NCBI GenBank assembly: GCA_937885735.1
Contig: CALABN010000177.1
Location: forward strand, 1-9,701
From: an uncultured Bacteroidota bacterium
GTDB taxonomy: Bacteria; Bacteroidota; Bacteroidia; Bacteroidales; SZUA-534
Direction of reading: 5' to 3'
DNA length: 9,701 nt
Notes under the pieces: model-generated
What the model saw: the letters and a program-made list of their open reading frames with translations, nothing else
Databases searched by the model: none
Told to the model about the DNA's origin: nothing
Made by a program: the position numbers and the translations under genes
In this document: in pieces, positions 8,253 to 9,701 of the stretch
Position numbering within the stretch: position 1 is the first letter of the stretch
Layout of the letters: each line of letters starts with the position of its first letter

Positions 8253-8756
8253 TCAATTGTCTTGTTGTGTATCGGCCTCAAGAAGCAAATGTTCGTTTGA
8301 GTTGAATACGATGTCAATGTTAAGCAACATTATAAATGCCTGTGGCAACTGATACATTCCTTTTATGAAATCCACCTTGTATTTTGTTCCTATGGTAGGC
8401 GAATTCTCAATCTTGCTGTCTGGTATTTCAAACACCTCGTCAACGGAGTCGGCAAGGATTCCAAGTTGCACATCTTCGCCGTCAATCTTCACGCAAAGCA
8501 CTATGATGCAGGTTTTGTCGCAAATATTGGTTTCGTTCATTCCGAACTTCACACCCAAATCGACAATAGGCAGCACACTGCCTCGCAAGTTGATTACGCC
8601 ACGTAAATAAGCGGGCGAATTTGGCACTTCGGTGATTGGCTTTATATCAAGAATGGTGAGAGCCTTTTGCACATCTACAGCAAACAATTCGTTGTTCAAT
8701 CTGAACGACAAATATGTTGTTGCGGGTTCATTAACCTGAATTGCTGCTTTTTTCAT
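8253..8756 (-). CDS. cheW: CheW, receptor-kinase coupling adaptor
   Basis: The 167-residue protein is a single CheW domain (about 13-155), starting at ATG 8756-8754. Recognisable parts are YLSFRLNNELFAVDV near the N-terminus, the ITEVPNSPAYLRGVINLRG block at 41-59, then LPIVDLGVKFG, and ADSVDEVFEI at 102-111. The RGVINLRG motif includes the conserved Arg (Arg58) at the CheA/receptor interface of the family. The C-terminal strand FIMLLNIDIVF closes the domain. CheW bridges a chemoreceptor tip and the CheA regulatory domain in signalling arrays. It lies 26 bases after the cheA stop and two bases before the cheR ATG. No fused receiver or second CheW domain is present. Confidence 0.95.
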   Translation of the reverse strand: MKKAAIQVNEPATTYLSFRLNNELFAVDVQKALTILDIKPITEVPNSPAYLRGVINLRGSVLPIVDLGVKFGMNETNICDKTCIIVLCVKIDGEDVQLGILADSVDEVFEIPDSKIENSPTIGTKYKVDFIKGMYQLPQAFIMLLNIDIVFNSNEHLLLEADTQQDN

Positions 8757-8782
8757 CTTTTGTCAATTAACAGTTAAACAAT

Positions 8783-9701
8783 TCAATCTTTTTTTCTGTC
8801 TTTCAACGAGAAAGCCGCTATCAACTTGTTTGTGTCCACAACCAACGCAACTGTTCCGTCGCCAAGAATTGTCGCACCAGATATTGTCTGCTGCTCGCGG
8901 TACAATCTTCCAAGTGGCTTTAACACTGCCTGATACTGTCCAATTATATCATCAATTGCTATGCCAATGGACATATCGCCATACTGGACAACCACAACGT
9001 GTTCCTGCTCTGGCGGTTCGCCTGGAATATTGAACACGTCGCGGAAACTTATATATGCAATTTCCCTGTTGTCGGTGCGGATAAGGTTGTTGACAGCGCC
9101 AGTCAAGTCGGCATGCTTGAACTCATAGCACTTTTTCACAGATGACAATGGAATGACATATTTGGTGTCAGCCACCCTGACAAGCAAACCGTCAATTATG
9201 GAAAGTGTCAATGGCAGTTTTATTGTAATGGTTGTTCCTTTGCCAACCTTTGTGTCAATGTCAACTTCGCCACGTATCTCTGAAATCTTGCGTTTTACCA
9301 CATCCATTCCCACTCCGCGACCAGACACTTTGGTGACTTTTGACGCGGTTGAGAATCCAGACTGGAAAACAAGGTCGATAATATCCTTGTCGCTCAATTG
9401 TGAATCGGGCAGAATCAAGCCCTTCATTATGGCCTTGTTGCGAATTTTTTCAGGGTCCATTCCTTGTCCATCGTCAGAAACCTGAATGATGACATTGGCT
9501 CCCGAATAATATGCCTTGAGCAATATTGTGGCTTTTGCCGGCTTTCCCATAGCCTGACGGGTTTCAGCATCCTCAATGCCGTGGTCCATACTGTTACGTA
9601 TGATATGCATCAGCGGGTCGTTTAGGCTTTCTATGATGTTCTTGTCCAATTCGGTATCGGTGCCTTCCACCTGATGAACAATACCGATTTCTCCGGCATG
9701 A
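8783..9701 (-). CDS. cheA: CheA, chemotaxis histidine kinase (C-terminal part, 5' end off window)
   Basis: About 305 C-terminal residues are visible. The reading frame continues past the right edge, so the His-containing P1 domain, any P2 and the start of the kinase core are outside. The HATPase (P4) part has VEGTDTELDKNIIESL, the N-box DPLMHIIRNSMDHG, G1 SDDGQGMD and G2 SGRGVGMD, all canonical. The KLPLTLSIIDGLLV segment marks the P4/P5 junction. The remaining 135 or so residues form a CheW-like P5 regulatory domain (YVIPLSSVKK to VDTNKLI). P5 binds CheW and receptors. CheA phosphorylates itself on P1 and passes phosphate to CheY and CheB. No receiver is fused at the C-terminus. An in-frame GTG at 9670 is internal to a conserved motif and is not a start. 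Whether the phosphoacceptor His is present cannot be judged here. Confidence 0.96.
   Translation of the reverse strand, partial: HAGEIGIVHQVEGTDTELDKNIIESLNDPLMHIIRNSMDHGIEDAETRQAMGKPAKATILLKAYYSGANVIIQVSDDGQGMDPEKIRNKAIMKGLILPDSQLSDKDIIDLVFQSGFSTASKVTKVSGRGVGMDVVKRKISEIRGEVDIDTKVGKGTTITIKLPLTLSIIDGLLVRVADTKYVIPLSSVKKCYEFKHADLTGAVNNLIRTDNREIAYISFRDVFNIPGEPPEQEHVVVVQYGDMSIGIAIDDIIGQYQAVLKPLGRLYREQQTISGATILGDGTVALVVDTNKLIAAFSLKDRKKD

Overview
The window looks like a chromosomal segment from a member of the Bacteroidota, probably the Bacteroidales or a close relative. This rests on protein style: a GAF/PAS sensor of the type common in that phylum, a lipoprotein ending in a 'choice-of-anchor Q'-like C-terminus, an endonuclease/exonuclease/phosphatase (EEP) protein with the Bacteroidota-like YNCENFFD opening, weak or absent Shine-Dalgarno sequences, moderate-to-low GC, and one candidate TAnnTTTG promoter element. 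The species cannot be named from sequence alone.

Every convincing gene is on the minus strand, so transcription runs from high to low coordinates. Positions 9701-4952 hold a compact chemotaxis-type signalling operon: the 3' part of cheA, then cheW, cheR, a small histidine-kinase-like gene, cheD and cheB. Gaps within it are 26 bases or less, and the kinase-like gene overlaps both neighbours. A 183-base gap (4769-4951), the largest in the window, follows. It holds a possible 47-codon ORF whose start overlaps the cheB stop as TGATG, and a candidate promoter. Next is a 765-residue membrane sensor (two TM segments, HAMP-like linker, GAF, three PAS domains, coiled coils) with no output domain. Forty-three bases later come a beta-helix surface lipoprotein and a secreted EEP-family protein, joined by an ATGA stop/start overlap. 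The EEP gene runs off the left edge.

The signalling part supplies a kinase (CheA), an adaptor (CheW) and all three receptor-modification enzymes (CheR methyltransferase, CheD deamidase, CheB methylesterase), each with intact catalytic residues where they are visible. No classical methyl-accepting receptor with the MCP hairpin is in the window. The only receptor-like protein is the GAF/PAS sensor. The other notable point is that the kinase-like protein between cheR and cheD keeps an intact ATP-binding domain but has Asn53 where the phosphoacceptor His of the H-box should be.

No rRNA, tRNA, CRISPR array, insertion sequence or convincing terminator was seen. No intergenic stretch exceeds 183 bases.
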